From an uncultured Collinsella sp. (GTDB lineage: Bacteria; Actinomycetota; Coriobacteriia; Coriobacteriales; Coriobacteriaceae), in NCBI GenBank assembly GCA_934667065.1, contig CAKULD010000002.1, positions 62,001 through 126,000 of the forward strand: DNA of 64,000 nucleotides, given 5' to 3'. A model generated the notes under the pieces. It was not told the DNA's origin. It did no database searches and saw nothing but the letters and a program-made list of their open reading frames with translations. Positions within the stretch are counted from its first letter, which is position 1, and the number at the start of each line of letters is the position of its first letter. Both the position numbers and the translations under genes were made by a program. Of this stretch, positions 8,610-17,594 are shown one piece after another.

Positions 8610-9974
8610 CTACTCACCAGCACCGAGCGCATCCACGGCGGCGACAAAAGCCGCTACCCGCTTGTCGTCCATCTGCGTGGCCAGACGACCCACCGGCTCG
8701 TCGTAGGCATACTGCACCTTATCGATAAAGCAGTCCCAAGCGCGCTCGTCCACACGCACGACGGCCTCGCAATACTGGCTAAGCTTTTTGAGCCCATACC
8801 AAAACGCACGAACATGCCGCGACGGATCCTCGTCCAGCACGCCATCGTAACGGCGCCCGTTAAACTCACTCATGCGCGCCACGGCAACCTCAAGCGAGTC
8901 GCCGCCCTCGGTCGACGACTCATCAACAAGCTCGGGAATCGAAACCTCACGCCGGACATTATGCCTGGTAGCACCATCGTACTCACCCACCAGCACGTCT
9001 TCGTCAAGCCGATCGTCATAGCCGAAATAGCTCGAGCCCTTGCAAATCCCATGCGGCGAGCCCGTGCCAAACGCAGAGAACAGCCCGCCGTCGGCAACAA
9101 CACGACGGTAAGTCTCAAACGACTGCTTAACCTGAGCGAACAGCTCGGAAAGCAAGCCGGCATCGCACGCCACCTTGCACGCAACGCAAACAGGCTCCGG
9201 CAGCCCCGAAGGCTCAACCGTGCTCCCCGCAATGCGAGCGGCACGTTCGGCCCGATACGCCTGCGCCGCCAAGCGCGCCCGCTGCGCAGCACCGCGCACG
9301 TTGGTAAGCTCGCGCTCCAGCGCCACATCACCAGCAACATCACCGGCCACGTCGCCCGCAAGCTCGTCCGCACCCTGCGACCCCGTCGCACTCAGCTCGG
9401 ACTCAAACGTCGCCGTGATCATACCTGCAAGGTCCGTCGCATCGGCGGCACAGCGCATCTGCTCCAGCTGCGTGCACAGTAGATCGGCGTCCAGGGGCAC
9501 CGCATCGGCAACGCGCACGTCACCCAGCCGCGCCGCGCCCTGCAGCACCAAAGCGCCGGCAGCATCGTACGACGCACGCACCCGCCCCGCCGTATTCGCA
9601 CGCAGCTTTACCTCGATAAACGCAAGCGTCTGCTCCAGACGAGCCAGCAGCTCGGCCTTGTCCTCCATGCGCAAAAAGGCAGCATAGCGCCGCTCCATCT
9701 GTAGCGGACCCACAACGCCCGCCTGTTTGCGAGCGCGCGCAAGGGCCGCACCCTCAACACGGCGCACGTATCCGTCAACAGCCCGCACGGCAGACTTGCG
9801 CGCCGCATGCTCGGCAGCCTCGACGCCCCTAAGCACGCCCAGCAGCTCGCGGGAGCGCGCCTTGCGCACCAACTCCCCACGATCGTACTGCTCAAGCGCC
9901 GTCTGACGCTTGGCTACCGATTCAAAGCCAAACAGCTCGTCGAGCAACTCGCCAACAGAACGCTCGTCCGCCAT
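8610..9974 (-). CDS. Unknown protein downstream of brxL
   Basis: 454 residues, soluble, Ala/Arg/Glu-rich and mostly helical in character. A short AGDV triple repeat lies near residue 210, and a pair of cysteines (CVACKVAC) near 267. The C-terminal 170 residues have more normal composition (GICKGSSYFGYDDRLDEDV and AFWYGLKKLSQYCEAVVRV). I do not recognise the family. GGGAGG precedes the ATG. It lies 74 bases after brxL and 27 before the small acidic gene, all leftward, so it is likely an accessory BREX-locus component. It is not one of the six canonical type 1 BREX genes. Confidence 0.75.
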   Translation of the reverse strand: MADERSVGELLDELFGFESVAKRQTALEQYDRGELVRKARSRELLGVLRGVEAAEHAARKSAVRAVDGYVRRVEGAALARARKQAGVVGPLQMERRYAAFLRMEDKAELLARLEQTLAFIEVKLRANTAGRVRASYDAAGALVLQGAARLGDVRVADAVPLDADLLCTQLEQMRCAADATDLAGMITATFESELSATGSQGADELAGDVAGDVAGDVALERELTNVRGAAQRARLAAQAYRAERAARIAGSTVEPSGLPEPVCVACKVACDAGLLSELFAQVKQSFETYRRVVADGGLFSAFGTGSPHGICKGSSYFGYDDRLDEDVLVGEYDGATRHNVRREVSIPELVDESSTEGGDSLEVAVARMSEFNGRRYDGVLDEDPSRHVRAFWYGLKKLSQYCEAVVRVDERAWDCFIDKVQYAYDEPVGRLATQMDDKRVAAFVAAVDALGAGE

Positions 9975-10048
9975 GACAAGGCCTCCCTACCCGAACACGC
10001 CAACACGCCAGCGGGCCCACGCACACGCAAGCCCACTCCCCCGCACTC

Positions 10049-12406
10049 CTACAGGTCCAGCGCCTTCTTCGCGGCATCGACCGGGTCGCCATCCATGTAG
10101 AACACCGGACTCAGGCCCGAGATAATCTCGGACGGCACGTTCTGCAATCCCGCGATGGCACTCAGCGGCAACATCACGCGCTTGGCACCGGCGTTTTTGG
10201 CCACACGCATAATGTCCTCGAGCCCGCGGATCTCGTCCATAGAACCCGACATACGCAAGATTCCCGGAACCGCCAGCGCAGGCATCACCGGACGGTTGCA
10301 GGCCGCGGAACACAAGCCCACAAACTCGGCGAGCGAAACCTCCTCGGACAGGCCCTTGCTCTGCAGGTCGTTGTAGAACAGCAGGTAATCCTTGGAGCCA
10401 ATGTGCATGCCCGGCGCCACGCGGTTCGCCAGGTTCACAAAGTTGTCGAACGCCGCCTCAAGCGTATCGCGCACCGGCTTGTTAAAGGCAACACCCTCGT
10501 GCTTAAACTTGCACTCGCCGGCAACAGCTTTGTTCTCAAGCTTGTACACGGCAACCTCGCCGCCCTGCGACCTGCCCACGCCAAACACGTGACCGGACAG
10601 CAGCGGCCCGTCGGGGATCAGCGTGTCCTCGGACTGCTCGGGCACGCGCACCACATGCACGTCCTGCGGGTTGTCGGCATCCATATAGCCCAGGTTGACA
10701 TCGATAAACTCGACGCCCGCCATAATCTTGAGCTGCTCCTTTACGCGGCGACGGCCCTCGATGGCGTAGTCCAGCAGCCAGCGCACGTCGTCCTTGTCCA
10801 TGGCCTCGTCGGGGAACAGCAGCTTGGCCAGGCCGCTAAAGGTCTTGCGCACAGCGATCTCGTCGCGCTTGTTAAAGTCGCTGTTAAAGCGGAAATAGCG
10901 GTCGATGTGATGCGTAAAGTCCTTGCGGCGCATCTCCTTGCAAAACTCCGACAGGCAATCGGTGATCAGACCGTAATGCCCGGTCAGCAGGCTCGAGCGC
11001 ATCTTGGGGATCTCCCAGCCCGGCAGGTAGTAGTGGATACGGTCGAAGAAGGCCGAATCGTTGTTAAACTCCGGCGGGAACGGATCGAACAGGTGCGTAG
11101 TCTTAAGGACGTTTTGCACGGTGTCGTTGATGTTGCCCTCAAAAACCATGGAGGCGTCGGCGTTAATCTGGTCGCGACCGCGCGCATAGCTGCCGCTCGC
11201 CATGTAATCCTTCATGATCTGTACGGCGTTGGTGTCCTTAAAGCGCATACCGGCGACCTCGTCGAACGTCACACAATCCCAGTGACCCACCAGGCCCACG
11301 CGATCGGCGCGCATGGAGTTCATGCGGCCGAACAGGTTGGCCGTGGTGGTCTGACCGCCCGAGAGCAAAATGGCATAGGGCGAGACCTCTTTGTAGATAT
11401 GGCTCTTACCAGTGCCACGCGGACCCAGCTCGCACAGGTTGTAGTTGCGCTCGATAAGCGGCACCATGCGCTCGATAAAGTGCATGCGCTCCTTCTCCGA
11501 AAGCTCGCTGGGCTCATAGCCGGCCGAGCGCAGCAGCATGTTGAGCCACTCGTCGCGCGAGAAATACTGGCGTTCTTCGACCATGGCATCCAGGTCCAAG
11601 TTGGGCATCTGGATGGGCGTGAGCGAAGCCACGCTAAACGGAGAGTCCTCGGGCCCGCGCTTTTTGCGCTTGGCCTTGGAGCGGCGCGGTGCATCGTCGC
11701 CAAAGACCTCCATGCCAAACTCGTCTTCCTCATCCAAGGGGTGACGATACTCGATGCTCATAATGCACCAAATGCCGCCCTGCAGAATCTTGGAATAGTC
11801 GCGCACGTACTCGGCCGGCATCACAAACGGCTCGATGGTCAAATTGGCAAACGACGCCACATAAATGTCTTTGTACTCGTCAAGCTTGGCCGTCACCTTG
11901 TCGATGATGGTAAAGCGACCCAGCTCGCGGATCTTGGACTTGATGCGCTCGGACTCGTCGGGACGCACGTAGTTATCGGTGAGGATCCTGCGGATGCGGT
12001 CCAGGCCCTCCGCCACGGCTTCCTCGTCGTCTGTTGAGCAGTACATGCCCAGCAGGTACTCCAGCACAAAGGTGGGCACGTTGGCGCCGCGCTTCATAAG
12101 GGCCGTCAGGTCCTTGCGTACGATCTTGCCGCCAAAGTGCTCGAGCAGCTTACCGTCCAGCCCGTCCATGTCGTAGCCCTCATCCTCGGGTTCCTCGGCA
12201 ACAGCCTGGGCATAGCCATCGGTCGAGGACTCGTCCTCGGCGGGCTCGGCAGTCGCTGCATCCTCAACGGGAGCAGCAGCCGCCGGCTCCGGGGCAGGCG
12301 CGACGGCCTCAGCCGCCGGGGCCTCCACAGCCGCCGCAGCCTCCGCCGGCACGCTCACATCAATCGAGGGAACTTCCCACAGATCGTCGTCATGGCTATC
12401 AAACAT
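10049..12406 (-). CDS. brxL: BrxL, Lon-like AAA+ protein of type 1 BREX
   Basis: The effector-side ATPase of BREX, known to form DNA-binding ring assemblies. Residues 1-75 are an acidic Ala/Pro/Glu linker. The BrxL N-terminal domain follows (GKLLEHFGGKIVRKDLT near 85). The AAA+ core has Walker A GPRGTGKS near residue 333 and the Walker B-like VTFDEVAG near 380. The C-terminal 140 residues are Lon-protease-like. By eye the usual catalytic lysine of Lon (in GGLKEK) is replaced by acidic residues in RGLEDI, so proteolysis is doubtful. The ATG at 12406 has AGGAG eight bases upstream, overlapping the pglZ stop. 785 residues is longer than the roughly 670-700 usual because of the linker. Confidence 0.93.
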   Translation of the reverse strand: MFDSHDDDLWEVPSIDVSVPAEAAAAVEAPAAEAVAPAPEPAAAAPVEDAATAEPAEDESSTDGYAQAVAEEPEDEGYDMDGLDGKLLEHFGGKIVRKDLTALMKRGANVPTFVLEYLLGMYCSTDDEEAVAEGLDRIRRILTDNYVRPDESERIKSKIRELGRFTIIDKVTAKLDEYKDIYVASFANLTIEPFVMPAEYVRDYSKILQGGIWCIMSIEYRHPLDEEDEFGMEVFGDDAPRRSKAKRKKRGPEDSPFSVASLTPIQMPNLDLDAMVEERQYFSRDEWLNMLLRSAGYEPSELSEKERMHFIERMVPLIERNYNLCELGPRGTGKSHIYKEVSPYAILLSGGQTTTANLFGRMNSMRADRVGLVGHWDCVTFDEVAGMRFKDTNAVQIMKDYMASGSYARGRDQINADASMVFEGNINDTVQNVLKTTHLFDPFPPEFNNDSAFFDRIHYYLPGWEIPKMRSSLLTGHYGLITDCLSEFCKEMRRKDFTHHIDRYFRFNSDFNKRDEIAVRKTFSGLAKLLFPDEAMDKDDVRWLLDYAIEGRRRVKEQLKIMAGVEFIDVNLGYMDADNPQDVHVVRVPEQSEDTLIPDGPLLSGHVFGVGRSQGGEVAVYKLENKAVAGECKFKHEGVAFNKPVRDTLEAAFDNFVNLANRVAPGMHIGSKDYLLFYNDLQSKGLSEEVSLAEFVGLCSAACNRPVMPALAVPGILRMSGSMDEIRGLEDIMRVAKNAGAKRVMLPLSAIAGLQNVPSEIISGLSPVFYMDGDPVDAAKKALDL

Positions 12407-12417
12407 AGGGCACACTC

Positions 12418-15099
12418 CTAAAAACCAAAATCAACAACGGGGGCAAACGAAACGGCGATGGTGTACGTCTCGCGCCAAACGATCTTGCCCGACTGGGCGT
12501 CGCGGCAAACCAGCAAATGAAACGAGCCGGACCCAAACGACGCGCCCGTCTTAAGCGTAAAGCGCGCTTCGATCACACGGTCCTGCGGGTTGGGCGAGGT
12601 CATGTCCGCGTGTACACGCACCACATCGCTCACCTCGTTGCCGGTTTCATCGGTAAACACCAGCTCGTACTCGCAGGGCAGTACCTTGCCCGTGGCTGCC
12701 TCGTCCTGCATCAACTTAATGCCAAACAGCGAGTTGGTAACGCGACGGCTTTCGCTGAGCACGCGCAGCTGAGCCGTCTGCGTGTCGACGAATTCCTTTG
12801 AGGACGCGCTCAGGCGGCGATATCCAATCACCGGCACCACGAGCTCCTGCAGGCTCACGCCGCCGTGCACGTAGCGCTTGGTGCCGCCGGGCCGCCTGTA
12901 GTGCACAATCCCGCGCGGGGCCAAGCCAACGTAGCCGCCGCCCGGCACCACATGGTCCATGTTCATGGCCAAATACGGGCTACCGTCCGCACCATTGGCG
13001 ATATCGGCCAGGGCATCGCCCTGAACAACCACCGCATGGCGTTTGCCAAAGAGCACCGGGTCGTCGGGCAGATCGTTCTTGCCCAGGAACAGGCATTCCG
13101 GCAGCTCGTTTGCCGTGTACAAAAAGCCATGATCGGACGTAATCGTCACGCGGGCGCCCGGTGCATCGGTGCACACGCGCTTGGCGATCGAGACCAGCTC
13201 GTCCACGCTCTCGGCGCATGCATCGAACACGTCGCTTTCGGTCGCGAGCTTCTCCCCCGTCGCGTCGATCTTGTTGTGATACAGGTACACGATCTCGCTG
13301 GACTTGAGCAGCTCCTTGCGATCGGCGGAAGACATATCCAGATACGCTGCGGCACTCAGGGCGCGACCCGTAGGCGCGGCCTTCTGCAGCACCGCCTGGC
13401 GCTCGACCGTAGAGCTCGTCGGCATGCCATCGAGCAATACAGCACCCGTTTCCATGTTGAGCGTCATGCCCTGATGCGGCAACAGCGCCGGCATGCCCAT
13501 CTCGGTAATGGAGGGGAACATCGCCTGCACGCTGCCCGTGCGCACCTCGCCGCCGCGCTCGCGCTCCAGGGCGGCCGCCACGTCCTGCGCCACCTCATAG
13601 CGCAGTGCATCGCTGATCAGGACCACCTTGGCCTTGGCGCTGCCAACGTACGTGGGCAGCGTCTCCCAATAGAACAGGTCCTGGCGGGCGACGCCCTCAA
13701 CATAGCCGGAATCGCGCCACTGCGCCTGGGCGGCATTGGCCCAGCACGCGTTGCTCTCGGCCAGATACCAGTTGACGTAGACGTTCTCGGCCCATTCGAC
13801 CGCGCGGCGCTCGGACTCTTCCAGCAGATCGACGCCACGCAGCTTGCAGCGCTCGTTGGCCTGGCGCAGCGCGCGATAGGCGGCATCCATGCGCCACCAA
13901 TCCGTGGTGTAGGCCTCCCACACCTCGGTGGCCTGCGCAATATGAAACCCGCCCGAATGGTCGCGCTTAAAGGCAGCCATACCGGCCAGCGCCAAAAGCA
14001 CCTGGTAATAGCAGGCGACTTCGTCGTACCAGCACAGATCGCGACGGGCCGAGGCAACACGACGCGCCTCGTCAACGCGATCGGCACCCTGCGCCAGCGA
14101 GGCGAGCAGGTCGCTCAGAATGGCCTCGTCAACGCACGGGAACACATCCAGGCGCAGCAAGTCGTCGGTAGACAGCCCACCAAACACGCGGCGCAGACCA
14201 AACGTGTCCTGGACCAGCTCACAAATCTCGCGCAGGTCGTCAGCGGCCGCAGCATCGCCCGCCCATTCGCGGACGACGGCAATGCAATACGGCGCGTAGG
14301 CAGGCGCAATATGGTTGGAGAGCTTTTGCAGCGCAGCCGCCGGCACCAACGAGGCCGAAGCCGTCAGCAACACATGAGCGGCAAAATCCTGCAGCGAATC
14401 GCGCTCGAACAGCGCCCCCTCAAAGCCCGTACGCTGGCGCACAAAGGCAGCAAGGCTGTCGGCGGCCTCAAACTTACGCGCCAGCTCCGCCAGCGCCTCC
14501 GGGCCCTCACGCAGCAGCATGGTCAGGCACGCACGCACGATAAACGGCATGGTGGCGGCACTGGGATCGGAGCCGCCAAACATGGCAGCCAACAGGCCCA
14601 GCTCAACATCGGCCGCGCACGCAGGCGCGGGCATACACTTGGAAAACTTGGCGACGCGGCCCTTGGCGGCAAAGAACGACTTGTGCGCCTGCAGCGCCTT
14701 GCGAATATCCCGCGCGTTCGAAGCCCCCAGCTGGTCGGCCAGCAGCGACAGATAATCCGCCGAGAACTGATCGGCATACAGCTCAACATCGGCCAGCCAA
14801 TCGCCCTCCAGCGAACCGCGCCCTTGCTGGCGATATACCAGCATGTCGCTCGTAGTATCCTCGCGGGCAATGAGGCGCTTGACCTCAAACATATGCCCGT
14901 CGCAAGCCTCCACAAAGCGCACCGGGCGCGGCAGGCGCTGCTCCACCGCTTCGCCAAAGCCGCCCTCGGCAAGCTCGGCAAACGTAGCGGCAAACTCGCC
15001 CTCCGCGTCGTGCCACACCACCACGCGGCGCTCACGGCAATCGGGCAGCGGCTGTTCAAAGCGCGCCGCCAGCTCTTCAATTACATCGAACTTTGCCAT
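12418..15099 (-). CDS. pglZ: PglZ (BrxZ), alkaline-phosphatase superfamily protein of BREX
   Basis: A core BREX component needed for defence and for host methylation. It has 893 residues. The PglZ domain occupies the middle: LISDALRYEVAQDV near residue 495 carries the metal-binding aspartate, and TITSDHGFLYT near 655 carries the Asp-His pair of the alkaline phosphatase fold. The N-terminal 450 residues are helical, and the C-terminal about 100 residues form a beta-rich domain. No insertion or frame break is seen. The ATG at 15099 begins MAKFDVIEELAARFEQPL, typical of the family. It lies between pglX-C and brxL, the standard type 1 order. Confidence 0.94.
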   Translation of the reverse strand: MAKFDVIEELAARFEQPLPDCRERRVVVWHDAEGEFAATFAELAEGGFGEAVEQRLPRPVRFVEACDGHMFEVKRLIAREDTTSDMLVYRQQGRGSLEGDWLADVELYADQFSADYLSLLADQLGASNARDIRKALQAHKSFFAAKGRVAKFSKCMPAPACAADVELGLLAAMFGGSDPSAATMPFIVRACLTMLLREGPEALAELARKFEAADSLAAFVRQRTGFEGALFERDSLQDFAAHVLLTASASLVPAAALQKLSNHIAPAYAPYCIAVVREWAGDAAAADDLREICELVQDTFGLRRVFGGLSTDDLLRLDVFPCVDEAILSDLLASLAQGADRVDEARRVASARRDLCWYDEVACYYQVLLALAGMAAFKRDHSGGFHIAQATEVWEAYTTDWWRMDAAYRALRQANERCKLRGVDLLEESERRAVEWAENVYVNWYLAESNACWANAAQAQWRDSGYVEGVARQDLFYWETLPTYVGSAKAKVVLISDALRYEVAQDVAAALERERGGEVRTGSVQAMFPSITEMGMPALLPHQGMTLNMETGAVLLDGMPTSSTVERQAVLQKAAPTGRALSAAAYLDMSSADRKELLKSSEIVYLYHNKIDATGEKLATESDVFDACAESVDELVSIAKRVCTDAPGARVTITSDHGFLYTANELPECLFLGKNDLPDDPVLFGKRHAVVVQGDALADIANGADGSPYLAMNMDHVVPGGGYVGLAPRGIVHYRRPGGTKRYVHGGVSLQELVVPVIGYRRLSASSKEFVDTQTAQLRVLSESRRVTNSLFGIKLMQDEAATGKVLPCEYELVFTDETGNEVSDVVRVHADMTSPNPQDRVIEARFTLKTGASFGSGSFHLLVCRDAQSGKIVWRETYTIAVSFAPVVDFGF

Positions 15100-15159
15100 C
15101 TAACAATCCCACTGTCATACCGGTCAAAACAATGCGAGTAACGCGTAATCACGTCTGCG

Positions 15160-16128
15160 TTATTTTATCTTTGCCAGCACGTCCTGAAACTTGGCATAGT
15201 TTTCCTTAACGCCGTCGTCCAGGTCGATCTTGATCATCTGGTCTGCCAGGTGATGCAGCTTTTCCTCGTAAGCGACGGTCTCGGTCAGCTGATCCTTGAG
15301 CTTTTTGATGCGCTTGGTCAGTGCGACCTTCTCGCCGCGCTCGGCCGTAGCCAGAGCGTCCTCGGCATCGGCGATCTGCGAGCGATAGCGCTCCTGCTGC
15401 TCGTGCACGTAGTCGGTACGAATGCGCGCCAGTAGGTCGGGCGTATAGCGGTGCATGTACACCAGGGCCATAAAGCCGTTCTTTTTGCCCGAGTCGAACA
15501 GCCAATAAATGGGGCGCTTCTTGTAGGTCTGGCAATGATCCTTAAAGAAGTCCTTCAAAAAGTAGGTGCGAATTACTTCGCGCGAGGTGCCCTTGCCGCC
15601 GAGCGCCTCGGCAATAAAAGCCAGGTTCTGCTCGAGCGTCTCCTCGCCGTACACGGTGCGCACAAAGTCGATAAAGTAGCGCACGATGTCGTCGTCGAAG
15701 TACTCGTCATCGGTAATGGGCAGCACGTTGTCGCCATCGGGCATAAAGGTCACGTGATCGGGATCGGGCATCTTGGCCAGATAATCGCCGACCGTGGCGC
15801 CCTGATCGGCCAGGACTAGACCGTCCACATCCAGCGAATAGCGGCCGAACATGCAGCCCACGGCATAGCTCATGAGCGAGGTGATCTCGTCGCGCTTGGT
15901 GCGCACGTATTTGTTGCCCTTATAGCTCTCGGGGATCTCGTCGGCGGTGTCGAAGATGCGCGCCACCGACACATACTTATCCTCGACCTCGATGGGCACC
16001 TCGCCCTCCATGTTGTAGATCTTGGCAAAGATTCGGTTGAGCTCTTCCTCGTTAGCGCGAAGCTGCTCAAAGCGAGCATTGACCTCGGCTTTGCGAGCCT
16101 CGTATTTATCGGCGAGCAACGTTGCCAT
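15160..16128 (-). CDS. pglX: Separated C-terminal domain of PglX (BREX methyltransferase)
   Basis: 322 residues equivalent to the end of ordinary PglX. The opening stretch AEVNARFEQLRANEEELNRI and the following EVEDKYVSV are the typical region just after the specificity domain. The rest (FMALVYMHRYTPDLLARIRT, then a coiled coil to the end) is the family's C-terminal domain. It has no methyltransferase motifs, which are in the gene at 20623-23136. Added together the two parts give about 1159 residues, close to whole PglX. It has its own ATG at 16128, but the ribosome site (GGGATAGAG) is weak. A repeat with an operator-like core lies 170-243 bases upstream. It may be a complementing half or a decaying remnant. 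Confidence 0.85.
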   Translation of the reverse strand: MATLLADKYEARKAEVNARFEQLRANEEELNRIFAKIYNMEGEVPIEVEDKYVSVARIFDTADEIPESYKGNKYVRTKRDEITSLMSYAVGCMFGRYSLDVDGLVLADQGATVGDYLAKMPDPDHVTFMPDGDNVLPITDDEYFDDDIVRYFIDFVRTVYGEETLEQNLAFIAEALGGKGTSREVIRTYFLKDFFKDHCQTYKKRPIYWLFDSGKKNGFMALVYMHRYTPDLLARIRTDYVHEQQERYRSQIADAEDALATAERGEKVALTKRIKKLKDQLTETVAYEEKLHHLADQMIKIDLDDGVKENYAKFQDVLAKIK

Positions 16129-16298
16129 ATCTCTATCCCATCCAATCAGGACCGATTAAAAGCCCAATAAAACTAGCTAAGTCAACATAGACAAGTCTAC
16201 CCGACAGCAAAGCTCATAGCGCCCTATGCAGAGCATTCTCAAGCACCATTTTGAGGGTACATCCGTCACAGGCGAACCCCGCTTCGCAGCCAATAGCA

Positions 16299-16371
16299 TT
16301 AACTTACTCCACCGGCCCCACCATTTGTTGAGCAACAAGTGCGAGCGGTAGCCATGGCACCATGACCGCTG
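16299..16371. repeat. 73-bp repeat with operator-like core, copy 1
   Basis: Matches 19290-19362 in the same orientation, including an exact 31-base run at 16321-16351 and 19312-19342. The core TTGTTGAGCAACAA is a near-perfect palindrome. This copy lies upstream of the C-part of pglX, and the other upstream of the coiled-coil gene; both are leftward genes. A related perfect palindrome with a nearby GAGCGGTAG lies upstream of the whole operon at 37474. This points to a shared regulator. Confidence 0.7.
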
Positions 16372-16489
16372 CACCTAAATCAAAACAGCACGAACCGATA
16401 CGGCCCACCGTCTCATGGCAAAAGTGCATCGCATTTTCTAAAACAGCAGGCAGATTGACGAACATGTGTTTGGTCATTATAATTTCTAC

Positions 16490-16519
16490 TTGAATACACT
16501 CCTCGTCTCGTGGTATAAA
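16490..16519 (+). promoter_or_regulatory. Promoter for the first structured RNA and DUF3800 gene
   Basis: TTGAAT at 16490-16495, an 18-base spacer, and TATAAA at 16514-16519. The -10 box is followed after about seven bases by the first base of the RNA hairpin. TATAAA recurs at the same place before the two other RNA copies (17308 and 17434). Confidence 0.6.
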
Positions 16520-16524
16520 AGGGT

Positions 16525-16582
16525 TGGTACCCTCGAATAGAGGGACCTCCAAGAGCCGGGGGCTTCCCCCCGGCATTTTTTA
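16525..16582 (+). ncRNA. Two-hairpin small RNA with terminator, copy A (DUF3800-associated)
   Basis: The first hairpin is GGU-A-CCCUC, loop GAAUA, GAGGG-ACC (16526-16547). The second is GCCGGGGG, loop CUUC, CCCCCGGC (16555-16574), followed by six T. It lies directly before the DUF3800 start at 16604, so it can be a free sRNA or an attenuating leader. Conserved structured RNAs beside DUF3800 genes are catalogued in Rfam as DUF3800 RNA motifs. Membership of this one is inferred from position and shape only. Confidence 0.65.
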
Positions 16583-16603
16583 TGCGTAATTGGAGGTCAC
16601 CTC

Positions 16604-17281
16604 ATGACGGAACTCTCGATCTTCATCGACGAATCGGGTGATGCGGGTCCCGTATCCCGCTACTACATCGTCACACTTGTCTTTCATGAGCAAGCAACCG
16701 AGCTAAAGGAACATATCGCCGCATACGAGCGAAACGTTAGAGACTGTGAACTCGATGTGATGCCATTCCACTTTGGGCCTCTTCTCACGGGTCACGATGA
16801 TTACCAGTGGGTCAACATTCGCAACCGAAAGAAACAGCTCAGTCTATTCCGCCAGTTCGTAGATCGCTCCCCCATCACCTACCGGCCCTTCATCTACGAC
16901 AAGAAGCAGGGCCTTTACGAACCGCAGAAGCTCTCCGAAAAGATTGAACGCGACGTAACAATATTCCTCGCCGACCACCTGGCATACATACAGAGCTTCG
17001 ACCACGTCAAGATCTACTATGACGGAGGTCAAAGCGTTGTAACGCACGCGCTTCACGGCGCCATCGAGAAGGCAATTTCCCAAAAGGCCACGGTTTATCG
17101 CGACGCCTCACCCAGAACGTACCGGCTCTCCCAGGTCGCCGACTATATTTGCGGAATCGAGCTCACACTCCTTAAGTTCCAGAATGGAACAGCGACCAAA
17201 ACAGACACGGAATTCTTTGGCTCGATCGCCCCCTTCAAAAAGAACTACGTCAAGAAGCTGAGGAAGAAGAAGGTTGACTGA
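16604..17281 (+). CDS. DUF3800 protein, putative RNase H-fold nuclease
   Basis: 225 residues. The N-terminal FIDESGDAG (residues 7-15) is the hallmark of DUF3800. The other conserved acidic sites fit YYDGGQ near 145 and LSQVADYICG near 182, giving a plausible three- or four-acid metal site of an RNase H-like fold. The end is Lys-rich, which suits nucleic-acid binding. GGAGG precedes the ATG. The gene runs opposite to the BREX operon and is bracketed by one structured RNA before it and two after it. The arrangement suggests a protein-RNA pair, but its activity is unknown. Confidence 0.85.
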   Translation: MTELSIFIDESGDAGPVSRYYIVTLVFHEQATELKEHIAAYERNVRDCELDVMPFHFGPLLTGHDDYQWVNIRNRKKQLSLFRQFVDRSPITYRPFIYDKKQGLYEPQKLSEKIERDVTIFLADHLAYIQSFDHVKIYYDGGQSVVTHALHGAIEKAISQKATVYRDASPRTYRLSQVADYICGIELTLLKFQNGTATKTDTEFFGSIAPFKKNYVKKLRKKKVD

Positions 17282-17318
17282 TTCGGACACCGTGGGCCGA
17301 ATCGTGGTATAAATGGGT

Positions 17319-17378
17319 TGCGTTCCTTTATGGAGGGCGGTCAAGGGCCGGGGGATCCCCCCGGCATTTTTGTTTTTA
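17319..17378 (+). ncRNA. DUF3800-associated small RNA, copy B (divergent)
   Basis: TATAAA at 17308-17313 is followed by a diverged first hairpin (TTCC/GGAG around TTTAT), then GCCGGGGG/CCCCCGGC at 17347-17365 and a T tract. It starts about 27 bases after the DUF3800 stop codon. It shares the layout of copies A and C but not the exact first hairpin; the paired bases differ while the fold seems kept. Confidence 0.55.
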
Positions 17379-17445
17379 GGTCAACCGTAAGTCGGACGAA
17401 GCGGCTCGCGTAGACCCGGCGCATGACTTCTGCTATAAAGATATC

Positions 17446-17502
17446 GGTACCCTCGAATAGAGGGACCTCCAAGAGCCGGGGGATGTCCCCCGGCATTTTT
17501 TA
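17446..17502 (+). ncRNA. DUF3800-associated small RNA, copy C
   Basis: Bases 17446-17482 are identical to copy A (16526-16562): 37 bases covering the first hairpin, the CTCCAAGA linker and the left terminator arm. The terminator loop differs. TATAAA is at 17434-17439, with TAGACC 17 bases before it as a weak -35. It ends in six T. The remaining part of this 313-base gap (17282-17594) shows nothing else. Confidence 0.6.
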
Positions 17503-17594
17503 TGCCTGGATCCATTGTGGGCTCGACATAAAAACAGAGGCGCCCCTTAGAGAGACGCCTCCTTGCAAGATACAGGCGACTCCTAAAACAAGAA

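Noticed and set aside
10403..12037. Long + strand frame opposite brxL, and similar ones opposite lctP (2080-3642) and pglZ (12865-15141)
   Set aside because: All are antisense shadows of genes with intact motifs and ribosome sites.
17274..17313. TTGACT at 17274-17279 as -35 for RNA copy B
   Set aside because: The distance to TATAAA is 28 bases, too long for a sigma-70 type promoter, and it lies in the DUF3800 stop region.
16525..17502. Calling the DUF3800/RNA module a type III toxin-antitoxin system
   Set aside because: The RNA units are separate, each with a terminator, rather than tandem repeats in one transcript, and DUF3800 is not a ToxN-type fold.
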